A model generated the notes under the pieces. The model did not search any database. It was given only the letters and a program-made list of their open reading frames with translations, and had not been told where the DNA came from. This document shows positions 22,485 through 33,485 of a DNA stretch of 64,000 bases, in pieces (position 1 is the first letter of the stretch; every line of letters begins with the position of its first letter). The stretch covers positions 153,548,388-153,612,387 of the forward strand of contig OY294068.1 of the NCBI GenBank assembly GCA_958510875.1, in the 5' to 3' direction. Source of the stretch: Endomychus coccineus. Taxonomy: Eukaryota; Arthropoda; Insecta; Coleoptera; Endomychidae. The translations under genes were made by a program, and so were the position numbers.

Positions 22485-23200
22485 TTCGGCACAGCAATGG
22501 GACCTCCAAGTTCAGTTTCTATCGCTAACATAATTATGGAATGCCCAGGAAAATCTATAATAAATTCACTTTTCAAACAGCATGTAGATGATTGCCTATT
22601 GTGGGTTCCCAAGGATAACACTCAGTGTGTAATGAATGAATTTCACAGTTTCTACTGTAACCTTGAAATTACCTGTTAGAAAGAAGTGAAAGTAAACTCA
22701 AATTTCCTGGATATGAACATTAGACATGATTCAGACGAAAAAATGAAAACATCGTGGTTCACAAAAGAAGTTTGTTCTCAACGATATCTTCCCTATAACT
22801 CAGTTGCACCAACAAATTATAGAGAAAAAATTCATAAACAGCATTACAGTTCACGCTGTGAAATTTTTACACTCAAGAAAATGTCCCAAAAATTTTAAAA
22901 AAATTTCGTAATACACTACAAATAAATAGCTAAATTGAAGCATTAGGTAATTGATTAAAGAAAGAATAAATAAAATGTACAATGGCATATCATATATAAA
23001 TGAAATAAACGGTAATAAAAATAATTTTATAATATTACCATACATTTCGGAGACTCCAAAAAGAAAACAAAGGAATGGTTGAAAAAAATTACCTGAATGT
23101 TGAGCATAAACCTATTAAATATGTTGGTAAATATTTTTCAAATTTAAAACAGTTAATATCTGAAGATATACAAGCCTACGAGGTATATAAATCAACTTTT
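22485..23200 (+). pseudogene. Penelope-like RT fragment B
   Basis: Reads 'FGTAMGPPSSVSIANIIMECPG' near 22488, 'FKQHVDDCLLWVPKD' (catalytic YVDD with Tyr to His), a stop, then 'NFLDMNIRHDSDEKMKTSWF' and 'EVCSQRYLPYNSVAPTN'. Beyond 22900, broken frames keep 'ISYINEIN' and the 'EHKPIKYVGKYFSNLK'-like RT-to-GIY-YIG linker near 23100-23150. The GIY-YIG itself is not recognisable. The PLE 3' tail seems to resume beyond the hAT at 25.38 kb, where the hammerhead motif lies. Confidence 0.8.
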
Positions 23201-23509
23201 AAATTTTAATTTTCATATTCATATCCAGTTATCAAATTTATAAATAATAACCATAGTTTTCCTAACAACAAAAGCAATAGTATAATTAATAACATTCAAT
23301 TCAAACGATCAACTTGTATCATAATATTTACTCTTTAAATTTATAATTTGACTGATAACTTCATTTGTATGCATATGATTTCAATCCAGTAGTGGATTAT
23401 ACACTTTAATGTGTTGCAATTTCAAATATTCATCCTTCGTTCGTTGTTACTACATAGACATTTTAGAATGGACTTAATGCGATTGCGACGTTCAGTGCTT
23501 AGTATAATT

Positions 23510-25378
23510 AATAAAGCTCGGATTATAAACAAATTGCCTTTTTTTGCCTATTTTGCCTATTTTAGGTGTTTTTGGCACACTTTGCCATTCTTCGTAAATT
23601 TTGCCTTTTTTTAAATTTTATGCTACCTACCCATGATATTATTCTTATTTCTATTACTAAACCTTTCTGTGATAAAATTTTGGGTCAATAATAGAATATC
23701 AATGGTTTGTGTATTGATAGTTTTTTTGAGAAAATTCACCTGATCGAGGCTTGAGGTTTAACTATTGGAAAATCCCTGAACTTTCGCCCTTTTATAATGA
23801 ACAATTATTGTACAGACGGTAACTGTATAAGTGTTTAGTTTTGTTGCGTATGCCGTAAAGTGAAGAACAACACATTTTAAAAAGCTTCAGACGATTCTTG
23901 GGGTTGTTTAGAAAGATGACTCCTATGTTGAGTGCATGGATCCGACCATATCCGGAATTTTCTCTAGAAAGAGACGCATTTTGTAAACCGTGCGGCAAAT
24001 CGGTAAGTTTTATTTTTTTCCTCTCTCACCCACCCCATAACTAAATTCCAAAGTGGTATTAAAATTATTGTTATCCTTTTAAATTCTTAGATCTTAAGTA
24101 CTAGAAAGTACTTTATTGATCAGCATTGTGGAACTTCACTCCAAGAACGAAATTCAGAAAAATTTAATTCTTCTAAGTTAGTCCAAACATCTTTGTGGGA
24201 TAGTCTGAGCAGTCCAAAAAAATGAATTTGGTTTATGCCAGATGATGATTGCATCCAATATTCCTCTGTATAAAGTTAATCATCTTAGTTTTAAGTTATT
24301 TTAGAAACTATGGACAAATGCTGTGTGGGATGTATTTCAAAAATTAAACGGGAGTAAGAAGGCAATTTCTTATATGTTATCGTGAAGGAAACGACAAATC
24401 TAAGCGGCAGATATGCAGCTAATCTTATGATTGGAATTTTGAACGAAAGCTTCCCATGCAAACCTCATTTAGTAGCAGTTGAAGAATTTAAAAAACAAAC
24501 AATTTAGCTATGAGTAGATTTATACAAGATATTTAAACAAATGCCTTCTTACCCAATGCTGTACCAGTCAATAGAATAGTTCTAATGCTTCCAGATGCTG
24601 CGGCATATATGTTAAAAGTTTTCTTTTCCTTTGAACACTGCAATGAAATAAAATTAGTTATGTCAGAATTTGATGATGATATTTCCAAAGCAATTCCAGA
24701 AGCAAAAAAAAATTTTTTTCAATCAGCAGCATCAACTCGCATTTATCAATGGCAATTATAAATTAATAGTTAGCACAGTTACCTCATAAGAAAAACAGGA
24801 GGTAACTTCATATCAGTCAGTTAATAAATTAATAGATGATTTGAAGTCAAAAATTAAATCAGCAAATGGAAGTAATGGTCAATTTATTTCTAAAAAAATA
24901 TATAATATGTTTTTGACAAGAATGGAGGCTTCTCATTTTATCTGATGCTGAAGTTTTCAATGTGACATTTGCCCGCTCTTAAATATGCTCCAATTACATC
25001 TGTCGATATAGAGCGTTCATTTTCAATGTACAAATTATTTTTAAATGATAGAAGATAGAGTTTTGAAACAGAAAATATAGAAAAGCACTAAGTTGTAGCT
25101 ATTAATTATAAAATTTCAATTATTAATTAACAATTATTTATTTATAATGTTATTAATATAATGTTGTGCAAATATATTTGTGTTAAATTGATGTTAAGTT
25201 GATTAACTTTGTATAATAAATAATAACTAAATATTATTGATTAATTAATTATGGTGTTACAGGTATTCTGCCCATATGTTGCCTATATGTTAAGATTCCT
25301 GCCTCTTTCAATGAAAATCTTTGCCTATAAGAACGCCTTTTTCTTCAATTTTTCTTGCTATAAATCCGAGCTTTAATA
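23510..25378 (+). mobile_element. hAT transposon inserted in PLE B
   Basis: The left end AAAGCTCGGATTATAAAC is matched in inverted form by TATAAATCCGAGCTTT at the right, and both ends carry TGCCT/AGGCA-rich subterminal sequence. Flanks are so AT-rich (AATTAAT, AATAATA) that an 8-bp duplication cannot be read with certainty. The flanking sequences, once joined, resemble the 3' region of the PLE at 48.4 kb, so the hAT landed inside PLE B. Confidence 0.65.
23925..25120 (+). pseudogene. hAT transposase (CGGBP1-like), decayed
   Basis: Near 23932-24000: 'MLSAWIRPYPEFSLERDAF' then 'CKPCGKS', a CxxC zinc-finger start. A GTAAGT...TTAG interval (24003-24091) looks like a retained intron, followed by 'KYFIDQHCGTSLQERN', where the BED-type His would lie. 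Further on: 'DAAAYMLKVFFSFEHC' near 24594, and at the end 'LKYAPITSVDIERSFSMYKLFLNDRR', the classical hAT C-terminal block. Stops and shifts occur throughout. Overall order matches the CGG-binding-protein/hAT family. Confidence 0.7.
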
Positions 25379-25428
25379 ATAAGTTTAAGAAATCCCGCGC
25401 CTTGGTTGATCTGAATTAGCTTTTCAAC

Positions 25429-25469
25429 GTTTTCTGATGATGGTCGGATACCGAAACGCACGTAAAGAC
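25429..25469 (+). ncRNA. Hammerhead-ribozyme-like motif of PLE B
   Basis: GTTTT (stem I), CTGATGA, T, GGT-loop-ACC (stem II), GAAA, the stem III ACG-CA-CGT, an A at the cleavage position, then AAGAC closing stem I with one G-U pair. All core bases are present. PLEs are known to carry such minimal hammerheads in their pLTRs. Stem II is only 3 bp, so activity may be weak. Confidence 0.6.
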
Positions 25470-25529
25470 TAAAATATAATCGACATTTGTGTAAATGTGA
25501 CATATTCGCCAAGCATTTTCATATAATGC

Positions 25530-26024
25530 CCTTTTATTCGAGAATATGTAAAATATCGACATTAAGGGTAAAATTATGATTATGTTTCAATAAGTGATTC
25601 GAGTCCTCTTTTTTTGAGCCTGTTACTCCTCAAATGATTCTGTGATTCGTCTCTACCTTAGTAAAAATTGTCAGCTTCGTTAGTTATTGTGCAGTCCAAA
25701 TTTTTGAAGATTCTTGTTGAAATACTGCATAGTAATAAGTTCTTCATGAAAATTTTTCATCCAAATCAACGCTGATTCTGTCTTTAATTTCCTTGGATAC
25801 TTCCGCTTGATAAGATACCATACGATTTGAAGGTTTTTCATCATTGCATTGCTCGCCTTCTTTTTTATTCTTCTGGCTATGCGTTTTGTTGGAAAATTGT
25901 CTCCTAAGATTATGTCCATGTTTCAATCCACTATTTTATGTATTCATTACGTGACGTGATTATTCTTGTGACAGTATGTGTCAGTGAGAAACAAGAATAT
26001 ATTATAATCTGAATGATTTCGTCA
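25530..26024. other. Intervening DNA with an unrecognised 79-codon minus ORF (25680-25919)
   Basis: The ORF is Lys-rich (RRIKKKASNAMMKNLQ) and overlaps a second ORF in another frame; no family recognised and probably chance. Confidence 0.35.
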
Positions 26025-27228
26025 ACCTGACCACAGGTGTCTGTATTATAGAATATATTGTTGTAAAATTCATTTTGTAGACCATTTGAACAAAATTTCA
26101 ATCTAACATGGAGTATAACTCAACGTCTTCCATAAGCTGTGCCAAATCATTCTCAATATATTTCGTACATTTGTCCAGCAGAAGGTTCCGAAAGCTATTT
26201 TGCTATCAAAAGTGAGGGGAGTGTGATCAATTGATCACAGTTTATCATGCTTATATTTACTTATATTTAGTACATCCCGACTCATGTTCATCCAGTATTT
26301 CCACAAAACAATCCAGTCGACTTCAATAGAGTATATATCAGTAAATGTGATGATTTGTCCCGGCGCATCCGGTATATTGTTTTCTAGATTTTCAAAACCT
26401 TCACATCTCGTATTGGATAGATAAATTTTTGATGAATGAATAAAGTGTATCAGATGATGAGAAAACGATCACGATCACAACAATATACGCTACCAATTAG
26501 GTATACAAAAGACTGGAGAGAATATGGTTAAATAATGTCCCGGCGCATCCAGTATATTGTTTTCTACATTTTTAAGAGCTTCACCTCTCGTATTGGATAA
26601 ATACATTTTTGATAAATGAATAAAGTGTATCAGATGGTAGAGAAACGATCACGATCACAACAATATACGCTATCGATTAGGTATACAAAAGATTGGAGAA
26701 TATGGTTAAATAATGAACTTCTTTCGCATTAATCATTGATGTTTATCACTAGGAATTCCCCATCCAGTTCTGAAACCCCAATTCAACAGAACTGAGTACA
26801 CAGTTTCAAATAGATGCTTCAGTAGATACATAACTCGTTTGTCGGTTAAAGTACCTGTGGGAGCGGAGCTAGCGTAACGTGTTGCAGTTAAATTGACTTG
26901 TTCTTATAATTAAAAAAAAAAACGTTTGCTATATTTCATATTTTACCCTGTGCAATTCTATCACTAATGAAAATATGAAGCTATAGATTTTGCAAAAATG
27001 AAATGAAATAACTGTGTACGTGGGTTTGACAATAGCTGTTTGCATAAGCGTGTATAAATTTTTTGTAGAAAAAATAATTAATCAATTTGAAGTATAGAGT
27101 AATAAGGTTGTCATTGAATTACGTGTTTCTTTATATTTTTAAATGTGTTTTCAGAGAGTGAAACTAACAATTTTCTCCGCGATATTATACTTTTAATTTC
27201 AGCCGATTCAAGAATCGCCGTAATCGAC
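26025..27228. repeat. Unknown interspersed repeat, copy 2
   Basis: Second copy of 21352-22395, longer because of an internal 180-bp tandem duplication (26356-26715). It is interrupted at its end by the short long-TIR element at 27233; AAGATAAATAAAAAATT after that element resembles AAGATAAATCAAAAATT at the matching place (22395) in copy 1, which supports insertion into the repeat. Confidence 0.75.
26356..26715. repeat. 180-bp tandem duplication within repeat copy 2
   Basis: TGTCCCGGCGCATCC starts at 26356 and again at 26536; each unit ends in GAATATGGTTAAATAA. Copy 1 at 21.69 kb has this segment once. Confidence 0.85.
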
Positions 27229-27232
27229 TAAA

Positions 27233-28116
27233 GAGTCATTCCACGTCAGAACAGCAACGCTAAATGGGTCAACATCTCCGATTTCGTTCAAATTTTGGGG
27301 ATAGGTTCTCATTACCGAAAAAATAAGATCCTGAAAATTTCAGGTCGATAGGAGATAAAATTTTGGATATATCGACCAATATAAAAATTTGGCCAATTTT
27401 AACGTCAAAAAATTCAAAATCAAATTTCTTCGCTATAAATGAGCTTTTAGGACCAAAAAATATTTGGAAAAGCCCAAATCGATAGGAAATTTTCTCAGGA
27501 ATCCAATTAAATCAGAATATCTAGCGTATTTAGCTGACGCATGAGCAAAAAACTCGAAAAACTCAAAAATATCATTTTTTCTTTAAAAATTCATAACTCA
27601 GCTGCTGCCACTTCGATTTTCTCAAAATTTTCAGGGAAGGTAGCTGAAACCATGTACTTTCATGTAAAATCTGCGGATCCATACTCTTCATATGAAAATT
27701 TTCGTCAAAAGATCGAAAATACGGAAATTTAATATTTTTTAATTTTATCGTTATATTTAATCTAATAGAATTAGAAATCAATTTTATGTAAATAATTCAA
27801 TTTAGCAGAACGTGAAAAAAATATTGAAATCCAAAAAAAGTTGCAGTCACAGGTCTATAGATTTGATGTTTTAAAACTTTTCTAAATAATTTTCATATTT
27901 TTTTATTCGGTTTAATTTCCCACAGGAAAATTTGAATTTTTTTACGTTAAAATTGGCCAAATTTTTTTATTGCCCGATATATCCAAAATTTTATTTCTTA
28001 TCGACCTGAAATCTTCAGGATCTTATTTTTTCGGTTATGAGAACCTATCCCCAAAATTTGAACGAAATCGGAGATGTTGACCCATTGACTGTTGCTGTTC
28101 TGACGTGGAATGACTC
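27233..28116. mobile_element. Internally deleted long-TIR transposon
   Basis: Same ends as the 3966-6570 element (GAGTCATTCC ... GGAATGACTC) and again TAAA on both sides (27229-27232, 28117-28120). The left arm is nearly complete (27233 to about 27935), but the right arm has only its outer ~180 bp and there is no transposase. The junction at about 27935 (CACAGGAAAATTTG then AATTTTTTTACG) marks the deletion. The ORFs in it (27541-27732, 27572-27781, 27998-28189) are TIR shadows. Confidence 0.85.
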
Positions 28117-28120
28117 TAAA

Positions 28121-29160
28121 GATAAATAAAAAATTAAATACCAAATAAAATGTCGCATGTCTCACATATTTGGGGCAAAAATATCTCAATCTCTTGAAAA
28201 CTAGAATAAAAACGTCGCTTTTTGTGACGTACCTTGCTACTTTTTAGCGATGAATACTTACGACGGCGTCAACACTTCTTCAAGTCCATCAGTTCTAAAT
28301 TTAATTGACTTTATGTTTATTGCTCGGGAGCCAAATTTTGCTGGGGCCCTGGCCACGGAGCGTATCACAGTGATATCTATGGATAATCTCGTCTCAGGGT
28401 AGTCTCAGTGGAGTAAGTAACCAGGGGTCAATAGGGCAGACTGAATAGTATCAGAATTGCAGGCTTTAATTGCAATTAATACTTGGTTACTTCTCTGCTA
28501 CTTACATGATGTTGCAGAAAGTTATGTTAAAAGAACACAGAACTTCCCAAACTTCCCAATAATAAATTTATTCAAGCAGGAAGCATTAACATCGATAAAT
28601 ATTCGACTCTGCCTATGTAATATTAATTTAACCCGACCGGGGGGAACACAAGGAAGTTCAGAAGCAATAATTGCAAAAAAAGCGCTCCAAGCGGACTATT
28701 TCCTTATTATAGCCTTGAAAACAAATAGTCATGCCGGTATTATTCATGCACTAATTACTCCATCAAATTACTTATCGTGTATGGTATACTCAATCAGAGC
28801 AAGTGAAAGCAGGTATTTTTAAGTTATAGTGGTTCCTCCGCAATACCCCAACTACGGCCGCGTAATATCAGTAATTTTTTAGGTACTTTTCAATTATGAT
28901 GAATACTACGATTTATTCATCCTGCAGTTCGTTCAGGTTAATACGCGCAGATTCTCGACAACGGTCTCACCGGTAATTGAAAGACAGTGCAGGCACTTAT
29001 ATACTACCCATACATAAATTTGGCAATTATAATTCTCACTTCCGAGTAGTCGCAGCGTGTTTGAATTACCTCGTCAGCAATACCACTTCACTTCCGGGTA
29101 GACACAGTGTGTGCAGTGGATATTATGACTTTCGAACATGCATCCTCTTCAGAGCCTACT
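28121..29160. other. Unassigned region with one 121-codon ORF (28457-28822, +)
   Basis: The ORF (MQALIAINTWLLL...) has a hydrophobic start but no recognisable domain, and codons after it are closed; I do not believe it is a gene. The sequence is less AT-rich than its surroundings from 28300 on, which could reflect an eroded element. Confidence 0.3.
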
Positions 29161-29166
29161 GAACGG

Positions 29167-29400
29167 GTAGACCCTGGCGGTGGACTATCTACGACGCACC
29201 ATCATTTCCGGGTAGACACAATGTATATTGATGCTTCGTGATTCACTTTCACTCTATTCCCCCTTCAGAGCCTACTTCCCAGTAGTTACAGTGTGTAGAC
29301 CCTGGTAGTGGACTATCTACGACACCCTTATTCCCGAGTAGACACAGTGTATATTGGTGTGTCGTGATTCCCTTTCACTGCAATCATTCACACCCTCTTA
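29167..29400. repeat. Imperfect tandem repeat, about 130-bp period
   Basis: GTAGACCCTGG-GTGGACTATC at 29167 recurs at about 29297, and the partner phrases CCGGGTAGACACAATGTATATT / CCGAGTAGACACAGTGTATATT follow each. Related CACTTCCGGGTAGACAC wording also occurs at 29036-29110, suggesting further decayed units. Confidence 0.65.
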
Positions 29401-30361
29401 CACTATGAATACTTAATAAATTCAATTATACCTTTATCGATACACAAAACAATTAATTTTATAGGGATGTTATGTAAATCTGAACAGGATAAACTTATCT
29501 GGTGAAATACAACAATAACAATTACTAATTAAACGATATTGGATATTATAAGGCCGTACCACGAGTAAAAAATTGGTCAAGTCACCTATACTAGTTCCAG
29601 CCAAAACCTTTTTTGTTCATTTCGCGCGAATGATGCTCCACCAGTTCCTCAATTCTGTGCCGTGGATTCTATGCTTACGACATCTGGTTTCGTTATCTAT
29701 TGTTGACATCAAATATGCCCTGTTTTAAATGAAATCAAATATACGCAAAACAACAAATAATCTATACTCATATAATAATGATTCAAAATCTAACAAGATG
29801 AATTAAAGAACTCTGCAACTTACAAGCTGAGGTGTGATGACTGCAATGCATTGTACATAGGACCCACTGGAGGTACTTTGAGTGTTCTCATCGAAACTGT
29901 TTCTTGATGAGCTTTATTTCATGTTCCACTTTCCTTGTGATTGTCTACTGACAATGGGCAGATAAACATATCTTCTTTGTCCATCAATTTGTTGATAATG
30001 TTAAGAATCAACTATGTTCCCATTTTTATATATTGCACATTATTTCTAATAGCTGGAGATAGATCGCAACTTTCCATGACCGATAGCTCCTGGAGAATAT
30101 TTTCGGCGGATGAGAGAGTGCGCGCGAATTGAACAGACATGAAAAGTATGTCGCTATGTTTCTTGATGAATTATATTGGTTTCGTATTTGAAAAATAAAA
30201 ATCTATCACAATAATAATGGCTTCATCAACAAAGTTATTTTGTTAATCAGATAAGATTGGAATTAATTTGGAAAACTGATGTAATTCGATGAGAACTGCA
30301 AGGAATGTAATATCTGCTCGGCTTGTTGTTACAGTTTTTTATACAGACACAATATGCGTTC

Positions 30362-30535
30362 CAGTGGCGTGAATAGGGATGGGTGATTCAGGGAATCACT
30401 CTTCCCTCTCCATGACTTAATTTTATTTTGGTAATGACTATATTGCTAACTAAAATACTGAAAATATTGAGTCAAATCACCCCATCGCATTAAATCCCCC
30501 TCCTCCTCATCGTAGAAAGCTAACTATGCCACTAA
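30362..30535. mobile_element. Possible small MITE
   Basis: AGTGGCGTGAATAG near the left and CTATGCCACT near the right form an imperfect TIR about 170 bp apart, with a C-rich interior. No target duplication found. Low certainty. Confidence 0.3.
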
Positions 30536-30829
30536 TGTAGATTTAGTTAATAGGAAATAATAAAAACCGTATTAAGGCTTCTCTGCCTCAAGATTTATTG
30601 GTTATGAGTATCGGGAGAGACCTCCTGAGAGCCATGAGTCTTGTTTTTACTCCAGTTATGTTGTTACTTAGAAGTTCTTAGCTACCTATTTATTTTTGTT
30701 GATATTTTGTTATTTCTCCAGCACCTACTCATTTTCAAGGAAAATTTTTGTTTGATTCATTTCTGTCATTTGACATTTTTTTAATCATTTCAATTGGGCG
30801 TTACGAGTGGCTGGCATTTTCCTCGCTAG

Positions 30830-31605
30830 TCCGCCCCTGATAGAAAATCAAGTTTTTGTGAAGCTGTTTCCACAATAATACTACGTGATCGTTTCATGAT
30901 ATGGTCTTGTTGGTGATGTTACCGAAAATGGATATTCAGGACTTCATAGGAACAGCTGTACTCGACATCATCATATTGGTGATTGTGGAATCCTGGAGAA
31001 AAAACCAGCTTGCGTTTCATTTGCATTAAGCTCTACTAGATTATCAGATCCATAGTAAAAATTCTTGCCAGATCTTCATTTATTCCATAGTACTATCTCT
31101 GGCTTGCACCTCGAACTTCATTGGACAATGGAACTCTAGAGGAGTCAGCAGTCACCTCCAAAAAGATATTGAGCATAAACAAAGTTGAGAGAAAACTCGA
31201 TAGTAAACTACAATGTTGTAGCGGCAAAACTTATGACGTAAGCTTCCCAAGAAGGCCTTGGTGCCAAACTTGGTCAATTGATTTGGAGATATCCATTGCT
31301 ACACCTAGAAATTTCCCATACTTCTCAATGGATGCCATATATGTGTTACGTAGAGAAGCAGGTCCCATGTTGATCTTTGAAAGTCATATTGTCGGTCGCT
31401 CACCATTTTGAAACTCTCTAGATATTGGATAAGCTCGATATTGACCTTCTTTACATTAGAGATCACAGCAAAGATTCCCTTTCATTTCTTTTGGGATTGG
31501 TGGAACTTACAGATCCTCGAGCTGGAAGGGAATATACCAAGTTTGCATGAAAGCGTGGACTACTTTCGTATTTACCACCCAAATACCTTACTGGCCAAAT
31601 TACAA
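30830..31605 (-). pseudogene. LINE RT fragment of the SDRQYGF type, decayed
   Basis: Minus strand, in one mostly open stretch: 'FHQSQKK' and 'VKKVNIELIQYLE' (start of RT), 'MVSDRQYDFQRSTWDLLLYVTHIWH' (31394-31320), the F-DR-WH region mutated ('TKFGTKAFLGSLRHKF'), then 'INEDLARI' near 31070 and 'LVELNANETQAGFFS' near 31000, and 'ETASQKLDF' near 30850. The order matches insect Jockey-group RTs. The catalytic YADD block cannot be read. ORFs at 31121-31608 on the plus strand are shadows. Confidence 0.6.
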
Positions 31606-31609
31606 TAAT

Positions 31610-33250
31610 CCAGTACAATTATCCAAAAACTGAATGAATTATGGTAAAAAACGAATTTCATAGTCCGTTCCCATACGCGTTCCTCAAATTTGGAATGATC
31701 GAAAATCAGCTTTGCTGAACATTTTCCATTTCATTTCATTTCCTTAAAGTATGTAAATGTGTAATTGATTGAAATTAATAAATATATTCTATTCTTTATT
31801 CAATTATTAGGAGATAGGGATGACATTGAACTAAGTCGTGAGTTAGATTTCAATTTACAATTTTTGCAGAAGAAAATAATAATACACCTTCAAACTGATA
31901 ATTTTTCGAATAACGCGCGATTTGTTGAAATTTGAATTGCCGCCTTTCTTCACTTTCGAATCCTCTCACGGGTCGAAATGACACTAAGAGTGATTACCTG
32001 ATTTCGTCAGTTTGTTTCAAACCTCACGTAATATTTCAATTATCTCTGTATGTTGGTGCATTGCAATTTTACGGATTGAGGAAGCGTTTGGTTGTAGTTA
32101 CTGATTTGTTACAATAATAATATCAACTTGTTCCATTCAACTGTATATTACATAGAATCTCATACTATATTGTTCCATAGTTTAGTTTGTATAACATATA
32201 CTGTATAACCATAATTCTATGTTTCAGAATGGCACTGTCATAGAATTCAATTCGTTCTCCCTATTTCGATGTATCGGTTCACTGAAATTAGGTCAAGTTC
32301 ATTGTCCATTGTCTTTTCTTTTTTTTTGCAACTTAGCATCCGTATGTGTTGGTGACAAGTTAGTACGCAGTGAATGTGTATCTGGATTTAATTATTTAAT
32401 CCTTCAATTTTATATCGGATTGAAAGCACTTTTCACTGAATTAAATCGTAATTCATCATTGGGATATAGTTTCGTTGGTATATGAATTATTTATGATATT
32501 TACGAGAACCACGTTGTGTGGGATATGATTGGAAACCTTGTTTGACTGACAGACATTCTTTCATACGAAAAAAACCGTCCATTTTGGTTTTCTGCTTTAG
32601 CTTCGGGTTTCTTTTTTTTCGGCTTTGGATTTTTGCCTTAATTTATTACCCTCGCTTTTATTAATTACATTATTATCTTTCCTGATTGTACTACCTGAGA
32701 TTTTCCTTGGTAGTCTGGAAAACGTTCCTCACTCACTTATTTGGATTGAACTTGGTGAACTAGAACTTTTGAACCTGAACTCTCAATCGAAATCCTACAT
32801 TCATCCTGGATTTGGATTTTGAAGGTTATATCGAGCAGTTGAACATCTACCAGGACTGCGCATTGAAGCCTATGACAGTCACCGTTTCATCGATATAAAC
32901 GAGATCTGCACACTCAGTAACTAAGGTTGTATCCAATTTATTTGTGTCATTCTGTAATTTTGATATCATTACTTAACCTTTGAATTTTATTATGTATGTA
33001 ATTGAACTATTGATTATTGATCTCTTGTAGAACGGAACAGAATTTATTTTCATATAAATTCAAATATATCTTTTTTTCCTATCTATTCATTTAGTAATAT
33101 TACAGACTATATTATATAACTAATTTTGTTAAATATATCATTTTTCTTTTCTCTGACTCATTATTTGCGCTAGTTAGCCGGGCACTGTGATAATCCAACA
33201 ATATAGAACTTATTGAATAGTTTCGACATAAAGAATTTGTAAATTCATTT
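31610..33250. other. No gene recognised
   Basis: ORFs at 31932-32117, 32219-32485 and 32625-32822 are rich in Leu, Phe and Ile from AT/T-rich codons and carry no domain signature. Confidence 0.35.
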
Positions 33251-33253
33251 TTA

Positions 33254-33480
33254 TCTCATGAAGTTATGGGAATAAAATAGCTAATTTACAATAAATAAAC
33301 AATGGATGTTTTCATTATCCACTGTTGCTTATATATGTTTCAATACACATTGTCGTTATAAACACTCAGTTCGAATAATGACAATGTGTGTTGAAACATT
33401 TGTAAGCAATAGTGAATAATAGAAACATTCATTATTCATTCAGTGTAAATTAGTGGTTTTATTTCCATAACTTCATAAGT
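33254..33480. mobile_element. Hairpin (foldback) MITE
   Basis: Left arm GAAGTTATGGGAATAAAA ... GTTTCAATACACATTGTC pairs with the right arm GACAATGTGTGTTGAAAC ... TTTTATTTCCATAACTTC. Arms of about 100 bp leave only about 20 bp between them. No ORF. Target duplication not clear. Confidence 0.7.
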
Positions 33481-33485
33481 TAATA

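Noticed and set aside
28457..28822. 121-codon ORF as a host gene
   Set aside because: No recognisable domain, no supporting exon structure, and neighbours are repeats.
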